Origin: Cryphonectria parasitica EP155
Taxonomy: Eukaryota > Ascomycota > Sordariomycetes > Diaporthales > Cryphonectriaceae
DNA length: 64,000 nt
Assembly (NCBI RefSeq): GCF_011745365.1
Contig: NW_024468914.1
Location: forward strand, 2,440,001-2,504,000
Reading direction: 5' to 3'
The position numbers were made by a program, and so were the translations under genes. The notes under the pieces were generated by a model that was given only the letters and a program-made list of their open reading frames with translations, was not told where the DNA came from and made no database searches. Shown one piece after another: positions 1 through 11,010 of the stretch (position 1 is its first letter; the number at the start of each line of letters is the position of its first letter).

Positions 1-839
1 CCGATGTTTCGAGGTTCGCTCGTCGCATTGTCGCTCATGAAGTGGTACCGGAACTCTTTGATCCAATTCTGTGCCATCACCTCCATCGGCAGCAGGGTCA
101 CAACACCGCTCGAGTAGAGAACCTCAGGCGCCTGCAGGTCTATCGACTTCTCAAAGCACTCCCTCCATTCCTCGTCAATATCGGAACGAGGATCCACCTT
201 CTTCGGCCACCCCCTCTTGGCCAGTATGCCGTCCATCTCTGTCCACATCGTCCTCTTCATCTCCTCCCACAGGCTCTCGGCGATGGCGGCAACATGTGTG
301 ACGAGATGCACGGCAGCGCCATCCGCAGGGCCCTGCAGCTCCTGCAGGTACGCCGCCAGCCTCTTCAGCTTCGTGTATGGCTCGAGTGCGGCCTTTGGGT
401 TCCTGGGCAGGTGGCTTCTCGCCTCCTCTCTGAGGCTCTCTACATCCTGCAGCAGCACCAGGTACCTGTGGGCCAGATCGACCTTGGCCAGCTTGTGCAT
501 GGGGCCCTCCAGCCTTTGGATGGCCTCGTCGGGCGCGTCGGAGGCGGCGACGATCTGGAGCCGCACGTCGATGTCGCGCTGCAGGGCCTGGAAGTCGTCG
601 ATCTGCTGCTGCAGGGAGGCCTGGCGCTCGTCTGCGGACTGGCGGGCGGTGGTGAGGGAGCGTGCGGCGTCGTCGAGCTGAGATTGTAGCTGGGCGCGCT
701 GCTCCTCGACGCTGGCGAGGAGGTCGTCGAGATTCTCCATGTCGGCTGCATACTGGAGCTTGTCGTCGAGGTAATCGTCGAGGCGCACGTCGTCTGAGGA
801 GGACGGCGAGCGAAAGAATTGGGGCGGCATGGTTGCCAT
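1..839 (-). CDS. RINT1: RINT1/Tip20 family vesicle-tethering protein (3' part missing)
   Basis: One open frame runs from ATG at 839 off the left edge (about 279 codons visible); a second in-frame ATG lies at 830. The family (RINT1 in animals, Tip20 in yeast) is a subunit of the Dsl1/NRZ complex that tethers COPI vesicles at the ER. The first ~100 residues are rich in Glu, Gln and Leu and look like coiled coil (ENLDDLLASVEEQRAQL). The visible C-terminal end contains KEFRYHF, which matches the conserved block at the start of the RINT1/TIP20 domain. No intron is visible. The gene is divergent from the ferric reductase. Family assignment is fairly secure; the catalytic-like core of the domain lies outside the window, so completeness cannot be judged. 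Confidence 0.8.
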   Translation of the reverse strand, partial: MATMPPQFFRSPSSSDDVRLDDYLDDKLQYAADMENLDDLLASVEEQRAQLQSQLDDAARSLTTARQSADERQASLQQQIDDFQALQRDIDVRLQIVAASDAPDEAIQRLEGPMHKLAKVDLAHRYLVLLQDVESLREEARSHLPRNPKAALEPYTKLKRLAAYLQELQGPADGAAVHLVTHVAAIAESLWEEMKRTMWTEMDGILAKRGWPKKVDPRSDIDEEWRECFEKSIDLQAPEVLYSSGVVTLLPMEVMAQNWIKEFRYHFMSDNATSEPRNI

Positions 840-1716
840 GATTGCTGCTATGGGTAGGTGTAGTGAGTAGGTTTTCTTGACGGAGCTGGTCGCTGTTGAA
901 AAGTATCGTCCAGGTGACAAAAAGATGGTGCTTGGCTAGGCTGTCTGTTTAGCTGTCTCTCTGTCATCAGCCTGAGTTACAAGGAACAGGGGACGTGGAA
1001 GGCAGTCACCTCCATCTGCCTACTCTCCAATGAAATAAATGTAATAAATAAACAAAAAGAAGAGATTAAAAATAGGATCAAGTGAGTTAGGGAAAGGAAG
1101 AGGAGACTCGTAAATAATGTCAAGGCTTATACAAACATGTTCTGCAGGTAGACAGAAGAAAGCAGCAACATTAGTAGGCCACATGTTCATTGAGACCAAG
1201 CAAATGGCCACACCCTGTGGAATGGAGTCTCAGACCTTACTGTATACAGTAGTCAATTCATCTTCAGTGCCCTTGATTTTTTATCTTATCTTTTATAATC
1301 AATTATCTTCAAAAATCATTTTCTTCTTTTCTTAACAGTGAATGCAATATTCAAGAGATGAGGTTTATGTGTACGGTCATTATCTCCCTGCAAGTACACT
1401 GCCCGTGGCCGCTAAAGCATTATCTGCATGAGGTGCCTTGTATTATAAATTATTATAAATAGGCAGGGCCTCAGTAGTGTCGGGAGGATCCTCTCAGTGA
1501 ACTTTATCAAGAGTCTGGGGTTGGCCCACGCCATGAGCGCTAACGCCGCATCTGTCCTTGAATTACTTACTTTATGGACATTGTGTCCTTTCTCAGTGAT
1601 CCTTCTGATTTTCTCTCTTTCATTTGTTGATAAGACCCAGGGGACTCGCCCTTCCCAAGTTCGTCTCACGGTCTTTTTTTGAAGCCAGCAAGGAAGACGG
1701 AAAAAGACGGGAAAAA
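840..1716. promoter_or_regulatory. Divergent intergenic region, RINT1 / ferric reductase
   Basis: This 877-base gap must hold the promoters of both flanking divergent genes. It is AT-rich from about 1020 to 1480, with A/T runs near 1040-1075 and 1265-1335. I see no coding potential: the small open frames are short, overlap on both strands and have no recognisable product. No specific transcription factor site can be supported. Confidence 0.5.
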
Positions 1717-3535
1717 ATGGCCTGGCCGTGGGAGTTTGTCCATGTCGACAGCAATGCAAAGGAGCTGAGGAGACAGACCCTCGACAGATACGCCGGATAC
1801 GCGCAGATATCAGCATTTGGCCCTGTATTTCTGGTTCTTATCTACAGGTTGGCATTATGGACCATCAAGACATTCGACGCGCGGAAGGCCGTCTACTCAG
1901 CCGTGCCTGAATCGCCCAGGCGGAAGATTCGGCGGCAGAGTCCGCTTGGTGCTTGGGAGGCACGGTATCGACTGTTCCTGTGGTGGCTTGGAGGCGATGT
2001 TGTCTTTCTGGGTCAATCGTGGGGTCGACGAGACGAGTGGGTCTTTGGGCTGGGCTGGGGCGCGTGGATGGGGATCTTGTCGGTCCTCGAGACAGGCGAT
2101 GGTGAGTTCTAATGTCGCAACCCTTATCCTTTGGGGGAGGAAGATGAAGGATGAGAAGAAGTAAAATAGAGTCAACGCTGACATGCTCCATGCAGACTAT
2201 TTTCATCTCACAAAGAGAGTCGGCATCATCGGGATCTCCCAACTTCCCCTGCAGTACCTTCTCGCCCTGAAGAGCCTCAACCCCATCGCCTACGTCTTGA
2301 ACTCCTCGCACGAGGAGATCAACCGCTTCCACCGTGCCCTCGGCCGGATCGTCTACGTGCTGCTCTTTCTACACGCATGCCTGTACACGAACTACTTCAT
2401 CCAGACGGGCATCTTCCTAGAGAAGCTGATGTCCTCTCGGGCCGTGCAGACGGGCCTTCTCGGGATCTGGGCCATGACCTTTCTCGGGGCCACCGCGCTC
2501 AAGGCCATCCGCCAGTACTCGTACAGGATCTTCTTCATCACCCACCTGGCCGTGGCCCTCATCATCCCGCCTCTGATCTGGTTCCACGTCCGCGTGGCCA
2601 GGGTCTTTGTCGTCGAGGCCCTGGTCGTCTTCCTGGTCGACATCATCTCCCGCAAGCTCGACACCATCACCACCACCGCCACCATCGAGCAGGTCGCCGG
2701 CACGAGCCTCGTCAAGGTCACCACGAGCATCCCCCACCACAAGATCGACCGGTTTCGCAAGAACCCAGGCTCGCACATCTACCTCCAGATCCCCGGCGAG
2801 TCGCGGCCCTCCTCCCAGGACCCCCTGTCCAAGGAGTACCTCGTCCATGAGTTTCTGATGAACCCCTTTACCGTCGCCGCTGTGGACGAGGACAACAGCG
2901 AGCTCACCCTCGTCGCCCGCCACCTCGACGGCCCGACCACCTCGACCCTCCGCCAGCTGGCGGACCAGAAGACCCGCGCCAAGCAGCACCAGACCTCGCT
3001 CGCCATCGAGGGCCCCTACGGCGTGGCTGCCAACTACAGGAAACTCTCCAGCGGCGAGTACGACCGCGTGCTGCTGGTCTCGGGCGGTGTCGGCGCCACG
3101 TTCACGGTGCCGCTGTACCGCTCCCTCGTTGTGGAAAACCCGGGCGCCAAGGTGCAGCTGGTGTGGGCCATGCGGAGCCCGCGCGAGGCTGCTTGGGCTA
3201 ACGCCGCCTCGAGGGAAGGGAGGGTCTTCTCGGCAGAGGATGGGGTGCAGCTCTTCGTGACTGGGTCCAAGAGCACGCCTGGTGCGCAGGAAGGGGATGG
3301 AGGAGATGAGGACGGTGTCGAGTTGAGTACGATGCAGGGTGAGCAGCAGCAGCACGGCGTTCGTCCTGATCTCAGGAAGATTGTGGACGATGTGTTTAGG
3401 CACGGGCATGAGGAGAGGGTGGCTGTGCTCTTCTGCGGACCAGCAAACATGGGCCGAGACCTGAGAAATCATGTTGGCGTGTGGGTGAAGAAGGGAAGGG
3501 TGGTGTTCTGGCACAGCGAGAGCTTTGAGTGGTGA
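1717..3535 (+). CDS. Ferric reductase / NADPH-oxidase-like transmembrane protein (AIM14-like)
   Basis: Exons 1717-2101 and 2196-3535 (intron of 94 bases, GTGAGT...GCTGAC...CAG) give 574 residues. The protein has an N-terminal membrane domain with paired histidines suited to bind two haems (EINRFHRALGR, FLHACLYTNYF, then ITHLAVAL and WFHVR), followed by a cytosolic FAD/NAD(P) reductase half. There the nucleotide-binding loop LLVSGGVGATF and the CGPANMG motif are clear, and the C-terminus ends in an aromatic residue (SESFEW), as usual in the family. Such proteins move electrons from NAD(P)H across a membrane to Fe(III)/Cu(II) or oxygen. Length (~570) and layout fit the AIM14/YNO1 branch, but a plain metalloreductase is equally possible. 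The usual HPFT FAD motif reads NPFT here. ATG at 1717 is preferred; an in-frame extension to 1624 begins upstream of the family-like N-terminus MAWPWEFV. Confidence 0.85.
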
Positions 3536-4017
3536 GAAGAGGATGTGTAAGTCATCTCACATAGCTGCAATTTGCCCTAGAGGGGGACAATCAACATCCC
3601 CCAGTAGACTTCACCTGCAATGCTCTGCTGTGACGCTGTTTATCTTGTGTTATCGTGGTTGTCTTCTATGAAGGTAATAGGGTATGAAGTCGCTGTATCT
3701 TTTTTGAAGTTTGGTCTCACAACCATGAGTACTCTTGCCCATGCTGCTTGCTTGCTTGCTGCCATCTGCATACAGACGCAAATCTTCCAAGAAATAGGGC
3801 GCGCTCTCACTGGCGAGTCGCCAGGCCTCACTCGCTCTCCACCATAAATTAATGTTGCTCACAATTAAAGAAAGAGACGTCAGATTCATTACGGTCATCG
3901 TACATACCTCCAACGCCATAGCAAAAAAGAAACATATGTCCAGCCTCACAAGTTCGGAGCGGCCATAATAAGCCTGTGTCGTCCTGTCCTATGGCCAGAA
4001 GACCGACGCATGAGGAA
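3536..4017. other. Convergent intergenic region
   Basis: Stretch of 482 bases between two convergent genes; it should carry both 3' UTRs and polyadenylation sites. I see no gene and no strong repeat. Confidence 0.5.
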
Positions 4018-4773
4018 TCAGTCGGCACGATGTTTCTTGGTATCTTCAGCGTTGGTCACCTCCGCCGGAGCGTCCCAGTCGTCCGGCGCATTCTCGTCCC
4101 AATTGTCCACCTCTTCTTCCAAGGTCATGGCTTCCCTCGCGGCACTTGCACCACCAGTAGCACCACCCCCGTCTACGCCTTCAGTAATGCCGCTCTCCTG
4201 CGCACCGACGACGCCCTCGCCCAGCTCGATGTCCATCTCGCCATCCTCACCCACCTCGCCGCCCGGCACCGCCGTATATGTCTTCCTCATGCGCTTCCGC
4301 TCGAGCATGCGCTTGTGGTACCAGCTGCACAGCCCCAGGGCGGCCAGACTGCCGACAACATTGGCGACGATGTCATAAAAATCGAAATCGCGGCCGTTGG
4401 GCAGGAACCCCTGCAGGAACTCGGAGCCGACGCCCAGGCACAAGGTACATATGACGAGGGTGAAGTGTAAGGTGCGCCGGCGGTTGGTGTCGACGATCCA
4501 GTAGAAGACCACGGTGAGCAGGAAGAAGGTGAGGAGGTGGAGGGCCTTGTCGTTGATGTAGAGGCCTAGCTGGAGCGTGGTCAGGCCGGCGTAGCCCGCG
4601 AGGAGGAGTAGGAGGAAGAAAACGCCTTTATTTTTGTTAGCCGAAAGGGTTTTGGTTGGATCTGGGGTGGAGCTATGGCCGGCGGGAGCTAGGAGGGGAG
4701 GGAAGGGGAATGGAGGCGGGGGGTGAGCCTTGTACATAGCTTCCTTACCTGCGAATGGAAGTCGTATCCTCAT
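4018..4773 (-). CDS. VanZ-like domain membrane protein
   Basis: The frame is open from ATG at 4773 to the stop at 4018 (251 codons), but an intron is likely at 4626-4748 (GTAAGG donor, CTAAC branch, AAG acceptor; 123 bases). Removing it gives 210 residues beginning MRIRLPFAGVFFLLLLLAG, a much better hydrophobic start. The core has about four membrane segments with LQLGLYINDKALHLLTFFLL and VGSEFLQGFLPNGRDFDFYDI; the D-K-x-x-H, E-F-x-Q and R-x-x-D-x-x-D residues are those conserved in VanZ-like proteins (named from teicoplanin resistance in bacteria; function in fungi not established). The C-terminal third is an acidic, disordered tail. The gene is convergent with the ferric reductase and divergent from SPT7. 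Domain assignment is good; the biochemical role is unknown. Confidence 0.75.
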   Translation of the reverse strand: MRIRLPFAGKEAMYKAHPPPPFPFPPLLAPAGHSSTPDPTKTLSANKNKGVFFLLLLLAGYAGLTTLQLGLYINDKALHLLTFFLLTVVFYWIVDTNRRRTLHFTLVICTLCLGVGSEFLQGFLPNGRDFDFYDIVANVVGSLAALGLCSWYHKRMLERKRMRKTYTAVPGGEVGEDGEMDIELGEGVVGAQESGITEGVDGGGATGGASAAREAMTLEEEVDNWDENAPDDWDAPAEVTNAEDTKKHRAD

Positions 4774-6345
4774 ATTGGCAGACTGATTTGCGTATATATT
4801 TTTTTTCTTTTCAAAGAAAAATCAGATCAAGTACAGTGTGTTGTCTGTTGATGTAGACATGCTGGTTGGTTTGGCAGGAGAGGGGAGAGGACGGAGGGGA
4901 GAATCAAGTGGGAAAGGGAATCCCTTGTAGTGGATGATGAAGAAGGATGAATGTTGTTTAGTTGAGGTGATGGTGGGTGGAAGAAGAGCTGCCAGGTCGA
5001 CGTCTTGTTTCAAGGATAGGTGGCTTGCCTGGGGCCTGGGGGGAGCAGTTGGGGAGCTTGCACCAGCCCTGCACGCAAGCCTGCAGGGAAAGCTCCACAG
5101 GGGCCATGGAGGGGTGTGGCGTGGCAGGACCCAGCATGGAATCTGTATGCGGGTATCGTCCCGCCTAACGGGGGCAACCCCACGCGCCTGAACCGAACGC
5201 CTGGGCGGCTTGCTGCAGGGTCGGCATCACAATGCGATACCATAACTCAGTACATCCTATTTTTCTTCTCTCTCTTTTTTATTTTTATTTTTGATGATTC
5301 AATTTCTATTAAAATTCCTGTTCTTGTCTTCATTTTGAAAAGATCGTGGCCAGACTCATGCGACCACATCAGACGATCATGTCATACACTACAAGAGCCG
5401 ACTTAGACCTCTCATGCACCCTAGGAAACAGCCAGTTGGCACATGTGGAGGTCCAGACAGGCTTGTTCTTGTCCGTAGACTTTTTACAGAGAGGGTCCAT
5501 CCAGCTCGATCACCTCGCGTAAGCGATCGTGGTACAGCAGCAGTCTGAGACGCGGGACATCTGAATACAACCCTGCCAGTTCCAGAGGGTCAACCATCCT
5601 TTCCAAGCCTGCATTATTCATCTTTTGCATTCTATCAATATAAATTGCATATTTGATCAAAGCTCATTTATACAACTTAAATAAATATTGGAATATTTGA
5701 CCTGTTGAAGAGTCACGTGGGAGGTGCTTATGTAAGACGAGGTGGCTGGCGCTGAATGGTAAGAAGCCGATAGCTGCGACAATGACATTGAGAAGGCCAC
5801 TTACGGCAGCCGTGCAAAGGGCAAAAAGGGCAAGGTCTCAGAGTGTACTGCACGGCATGGAATTATCTCATTTTTAGCTGCACATAACAGATATGAGGGG
5901 TAGTGCCTGGGTTTTGTTTTCGGTTTGGCCAGTTACCGACTTGACTTTATGACGCTACTGGGAATTTACTGCTACTGTTACTGGGAATTGCTACTGTTAC
6001 TGCGACCGCGACCGGCCCACTTGCAACCTGCCCCCAGTACAGTACAAACCCTTTGAATGCATTGCGCTAGAGGTACCGCGGACGACCTGACGACCGACTC
6101 CACCCAAACTTGAACGTCAATTCATCAACGCTCAGCATCTACCCTCACGACCTTCATCATTTTTTCAACCACATCAACCCGCATCGCCCTACAAACCCGT
6201 TTGGCCATCCATGTCAATGTCGCTCTTTCGTCCCATGTCCGTCTAGAGCTCCGTTTCCCACCGGAAGCCGGTCGAAATCTCGCCTGACCTGGCGCATGGA
6301 GTGTCGCGGTTTCTCACCAGCCCTGGCTATCAATAAAGGGACAAT
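4774..6345. promoter_or_regulatory. Divergent intergenic region, VanZ-like / SPT7
   Basis: 1.57 kb gap. From about 5250 to 5330 and 5630 to 5700 it is T- or AT-rich. A minus-strand open frame of 80 codons lies at 5389-5631; it changes composition part way, and a neighbouring frame over the same stretch reads more like normal protein (LAGLYSDVPRLRLLLYHD), which may be a decayed coding remnant or chance. The stretch 6100-6345 should be the SPT7 5' leader. Nothing else is recognised. Confidence 0.4.
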
Positions 6346-9300
6346 ATGTCCTTTATTTCATCCCAGAACGGCTGGCCAACACCTGTCGGCAGCCAGGGGA
6401 ATGGCATCAAGATGAATTACGCCGGTGTCGATGGCCAGTCGCGGTCGCATCCCGATGCGCCCACGTTGATGCCTGAGGCACCCGAAAATCACGATGACGA
6501 CCACCGACGCGCCCACTTCGCACAGCTGTTCCGAAAGACAGATGCCAAGATCGCGTCGCTATTTGCTGACGATGGCGACTACAATGAGTCCGCCATCGAA
6601 TCGTTGAAGCGACCTCCGACCGCCGCCGAGGTCTACATACCCCCTGCCACCGACCATACCCCTATACAACAACCGCCACTCAAAAAGGCGAAGCGGGTCA
6701 TCATCGACGACTACGATGATGATGACGAGGAGGAGTCTGAGGACGAGGAGGGTGAGCACAGCGCTGCCGCCGCGACCCAGCTCCAGAATGACAATGCTGC
6801 CGCCGCCAAGACGTACCTCTCCCCTTCCAAATCCGGCAGTTCCCCAGTCCACTCCGTCCCTTCCCCGGGGAAAACCGGCGACAAGTCGAAAGAAGATGCC
6901 GCATCGCAGGGCAAGGAGAAGTCGTCCGAGGATGCGCGCAAGGAACTAGAGGAGGCCCGGAACGCTACCGAGGAGGCTGCCAAGCGCAGCTTCCACACCA
7001 TGTTCTACACCCTTGAGAACGACCGCATGGCCATGCTGGAGCAGCAGCAGCTGGAAGAATCGGAGAAACAGATACAGGCAGAGATGGACAAGAACGGTGG
7101 GAGCGCGAATGACGGCCCCGGACCGAACCACGGAACCCTGAGCAGCGCGAACCTCGGCGCGTCCAGCCTCACACTCAAGCACCTGATCGCCAGAATAGAT
7201 CTGAAGCGCAATCAGGTTCAGGCCACCGATCAGGAGCTGCGCAGCCTGATGAATGAGGTTAGGAAGAATCGTTCGAAATGGGCGAGCGAGGAAAATGTGG
7301 GCCAGGAGGAGTTGTACGAGGCCCTCGAGAAGGTCCTGAGCGAGCTCAAGGCACACACCGAGTACTCGACACCGTTCCTGACAAAAGTCAGCAAGAGGGA
7401 CGCCCCGGATTATTACTCTGGTAGGTTTGAAACTGACCGCAATTAGCACTGGGCTACATATTGACCGTTTTACAGTCATCAAACAGCCGATGGACCTCGG
7501 AACGATGACCAAGAAGCTCAAGCAGCTGCAGTACAAGTCCAAGGCCGACTTCGTGACGGATCTGAACCTAATCTGGGATAACTGTCTCCGATACAACCAG
7601 AATCTGAGCAACCACCTCCCTCGGCTGGCGAACGGCATGCGGAGGGAGGCAGACAAGCTTATTCCGCTCATACCAGACATCATCGTCCGACCGCGAGCTG
7701 AGGTCGAGGCTGAGGAGCGGCGCAAACAGAACGGCGGCGAGGATGACGGTGGTGATGACAGCGACGACGAGCCCATTATCACATCTCGTGGCCGAAGCAA
7801 CGCTGTCAAGGGAGCTACCAAGTCCAGAACCGCTCCAGCTGATCAGAAGGAAGCCACACCCAGTAACGACTCAAAGCCGACTCTGCAGATCAATGGGATC
7901 CTCGCAAAGACGGGACGAGAGGGCTCGGAGATGGGTGATGGCAGCAATGGTTTCGGGACACCTCCCGTTGGGTCCTTTACGCCTATTGGCCCGCACGGGC
8001 AGTCTAATACCAGCAACGCAGATGCCATGGAGATCGATGGACCGTCCCTGAATGGCATCGGCCTGAGCCTTGGTGAGGCTGCGGAGCAAGAGTTCGAGGA
8101 CGAAGAGTACAAGATCTGGAAGCAGGTCACCAAGAAGGACCGTGCACTGATCGCCCGGGAACGACACAATCTCTTCAAGGACAACAAGCTCAACGTTGAT
8201 GAACCTGCAATCCTGCGAAATAAAACCAGCATGCGACGTGTTCTGAGACGTCTCAAGCAGGCAGATGTCGAGGGCAGCGCCGCATCGAGCGGAGAGTCCT
8301 CAGCTGCGGCGGCCAAAGAGACCACCAAGGTTTCCGAGACATTGGCCGAAGGTATGGAAGTGGAGGATGACCATGTCATCCCTGACTATTATGAGGCTTG
8401 CAACCTGCTTCCAGATGTCATTCCAAAGCTACAATGGATCGAAGACGACGAAGGCCAGGTAATCAACCAGCATGAGGATGTCTTGCGTTTGGTACCACCG
8501 GGACAGTTCGTCGCCCCGGACAGCATCTTGACCAAGAAGTTCCGCGCAAACCTCCGCCAGATGCAGGAAACGCGCAAGGTCTGCTCCAAGATCGGCGTCA
8601 TCAAACAGATGCAGATCCAAACGCAAGTCTACGCGAACCAGTTTCCCAAGTACGAGCCCGAACCATTTCTGGAAGCTGATATCGAGCCGCATTTCGTTGC
8701 TGGGGAGGGACCGGTCATGGCACCTGAGGTGTGCCGGTCCGCCTTGAAGCGCTCTGTCGCACAGATCTTCTACCATGCTGGATTTGAGGAGCTCCAACCG
8801 TCTGCTCTCGATGTAGTCGCCGACATCGCTGGTGACTACTTTGGCAAGCTCATCCACACATTCAACGTGTACAGGGAGGCAGATAAGGTCAATGCTAGTG
8901 GCAAATGGGCCGAGCGTGGTGCGAAATCCCAGCCTCGTTTCACCTCCGAGGAGGTCATCCTTCATGCTTTGAGCGAGAGCGGACACAGCATGGAGGCCAT
9001 CGAGGGCTACGCCAAGGATGATGTCGACAGGCTCGGCAGCAAGCTTGGGGTGATCCACGAGCGTATGAAGTCGCATCTTGCTGACCTGCTGCGGCCGGCG
9101 CTCAACGACGCTGGTCCTGATGGCGCTGGTGCTTTCAAGGACGGCAGCGACCAGTTTGTTGGAGGCGACTTTGCTGAGGACCTTGGCGAGGACTTCTTTG
9201 GTTTCAAGGCCCTCGGCCTTGTGGAAGAGCTTGGCCTTGACATGCTCTCTGTGCCACTTCACCTCCTGCAGTCTCGCGTCCGCAACACGTTCCAAGCGCA

Positions 9301-9796
9301 GACACAGACCGTCGACGCAGAGGTACAAGATCTCTTCGATGCGCTGCCTCCCGCGGAGCCTGTCACGAAGGACAACATCCAGGGTCAGATCGGACTGGTT
9401 AAGAATTTCTTCCTGGCCAAGCTGCACGCCAATGCCGACCAACCCTTGGTGGAGGATGAAGACCTCCCTGTTAAGCAGAGGCGGCCTCGTCCCCGTCTTG
9501 GTGCTACCGGCAAGATCGTGTCTCCACAAAAGCGGCCTCCGAAGGAGCAGATCGCCCTGGCGAAGAAGAAGAAGAAGCTTGAGGCCGGCAAGGTGCAGGT
9601 CACGGATCCGAAACCAACTGGCGTGAACTCAACCCCCGAGAAGGGGAAGAAGATCAGCAAGATTCCCCTACCCAAGGCCCCCGAAATGGAACGCATGGAC
9701 AGCACACAAAGTCAGGGTGTCCCGAGCAGCCCACCTGGGCCGGGCGATAAGGACGACGTTGTGGGTATGTTGAGTCCTGACAGTAGCGGGCAGTAG
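6346..9796 (+). CDS. SPT7: SAGA complex subunit Spt7 (bromodomain and histone fold)
   Basis: Exons 6346-7420 and 7476-9796 (intron of 55 bases, GTAGGT...CAG) encode 1131 residues, normal for fungal Spt7. Spt7 is a scaffold of the SAGA histone acetyltransferase/co-activator in the nucleus. An acidic tract ([14 protein letters not shown]) lies near residue 125. The bromodomain spans roughly 318-410 ([18 protein letters not shown], then [10 protein letters not shown], whose Asn is the acetyl-lysine contact); the intron falls inside it. A second conserved block includes [21 protein letters not shown] histone-fold (BTP-type) domain lies at about 775-850 ([18 protein letters not shown]), which in yeast pairs with Taf10. 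The C-terminus is Lys/Pro-rich ([11 protein letters not shown]) and probably nuclear-localising. Single intron, no truncation. Confidence 0.93.
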
Positions 9797-11010
9797 TATC
9801 GCCGTGAAGTCAAGGCCCGACGCTCGCTCAAGAGAAAGATATTGGGCAGCAACAACAACTCTTCTAAATTCTCAATGGCCAAGCGGCGACGGAAGCCATA
9901 GCTGTGCATATTACTGGCCCTCTTTTCTACGGCAGCGCATAGCTTCATGTCACATCACGTGGCATTACTTCACCGCACAAAAGAAGGCATCTTGGATCGA
10001 CCTGCGCAAAGGCCCTGAGCACCAGGCATACTGATGCAGCGCTCACCTTCGCCTCACACACACATACACACGAGTCAATCACTTCATTTTACTTGTCAGA
10101 CTACACAGCGAGCTGCATCACACTCGCGCTCTGCATGTTTTCATCAGTGTCAGCCTTACGGACGTGCAATGCCTTAAACTGGCTATTTGGAACCGGCGTT
10201 TTCAGGGGACAGGTGGTTCAATCAACCCACATCATCAGACCTAACGGATTACATGGGAAGGCGAGCCTTTGTGCTTTACAAAATCGATTGAGGGTGGGAG
10301 GCTGTTTCTGTAAGGTGGTATTTTATATTTTATTGGGTGGGCTGATCGCTTTTCTTATTTTTCTTTCTTCTTTGAGTTGATCATTCAAACGAAACAAAAA
10401 AAAGAGATACCTGTAAAATTTTATTGTAGCCTTGAGGCTCATCGACTGTATTCATTTCATGGCAGGTCATCGTCGGCCTTTTACTTGTGTGTGGGAGAAC
10501 GTCACTGTTGTTCGTGGCAATTCCGTACACTTTCTATCTGTTTGTCTCTGGATCTTCCTCTCCAGGAAGGATTACATACTATCCCTCTGGGTGATATTGG
10601 GTGGATGCTGCTGCTGTACTGCGAGGAAACACGGGAATCATGATCTTATGACGGCTCTGCTTATGCTGATGGCTGGCCGAATGTGGATTTCAGTGGCACG
10701 CGCGATTCTCAAGGCGGGTATGGTTGGGTGGGATGGGACAGGTACTTGCTAAGGTTAGGGCTGAGCCGGGACACATAGCAAGTTCGTACGGTTGAAAATG
10801 TTTGAGAGGGGAGTACTGTCTTGGCCACCGTGATCAGACTGAGACTCTGAACCATCCAGGGAGAAATCCAGGGATTTAAACACAATTGACTGTCTTGCAA
10901 GATATTTGCTTCTATTATATCCAAATTATATTGTGATGGTCTCGAATGAGGTTATACCTGCGTGTCCGTCTACACGATTGTTCGCGGTGCCACCTGCTGG
11001 CAGTTCATCA
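9797..11010. other. Convergent intergenic region, SPT7 / GRC3
   Basis: 1.2 kb between two convergent genes, presumably 3' UTRs. Contains T-rich stretches around 10318-10420 and no supported gene. Open frames here are short and lack recognisable domains. Confidence 0.45.

Noticed and set aside
2417..3514. 365-codon frame antisense to the ferric reductase
   Set aside because: Shadow of a GC-rich coding exon; no independent start context, introns or domain.
8429..9529. 366-codon frame antisense to SPT7
   Set aside because: Mirror of the real exon, which has strong family motifs on the other strand.
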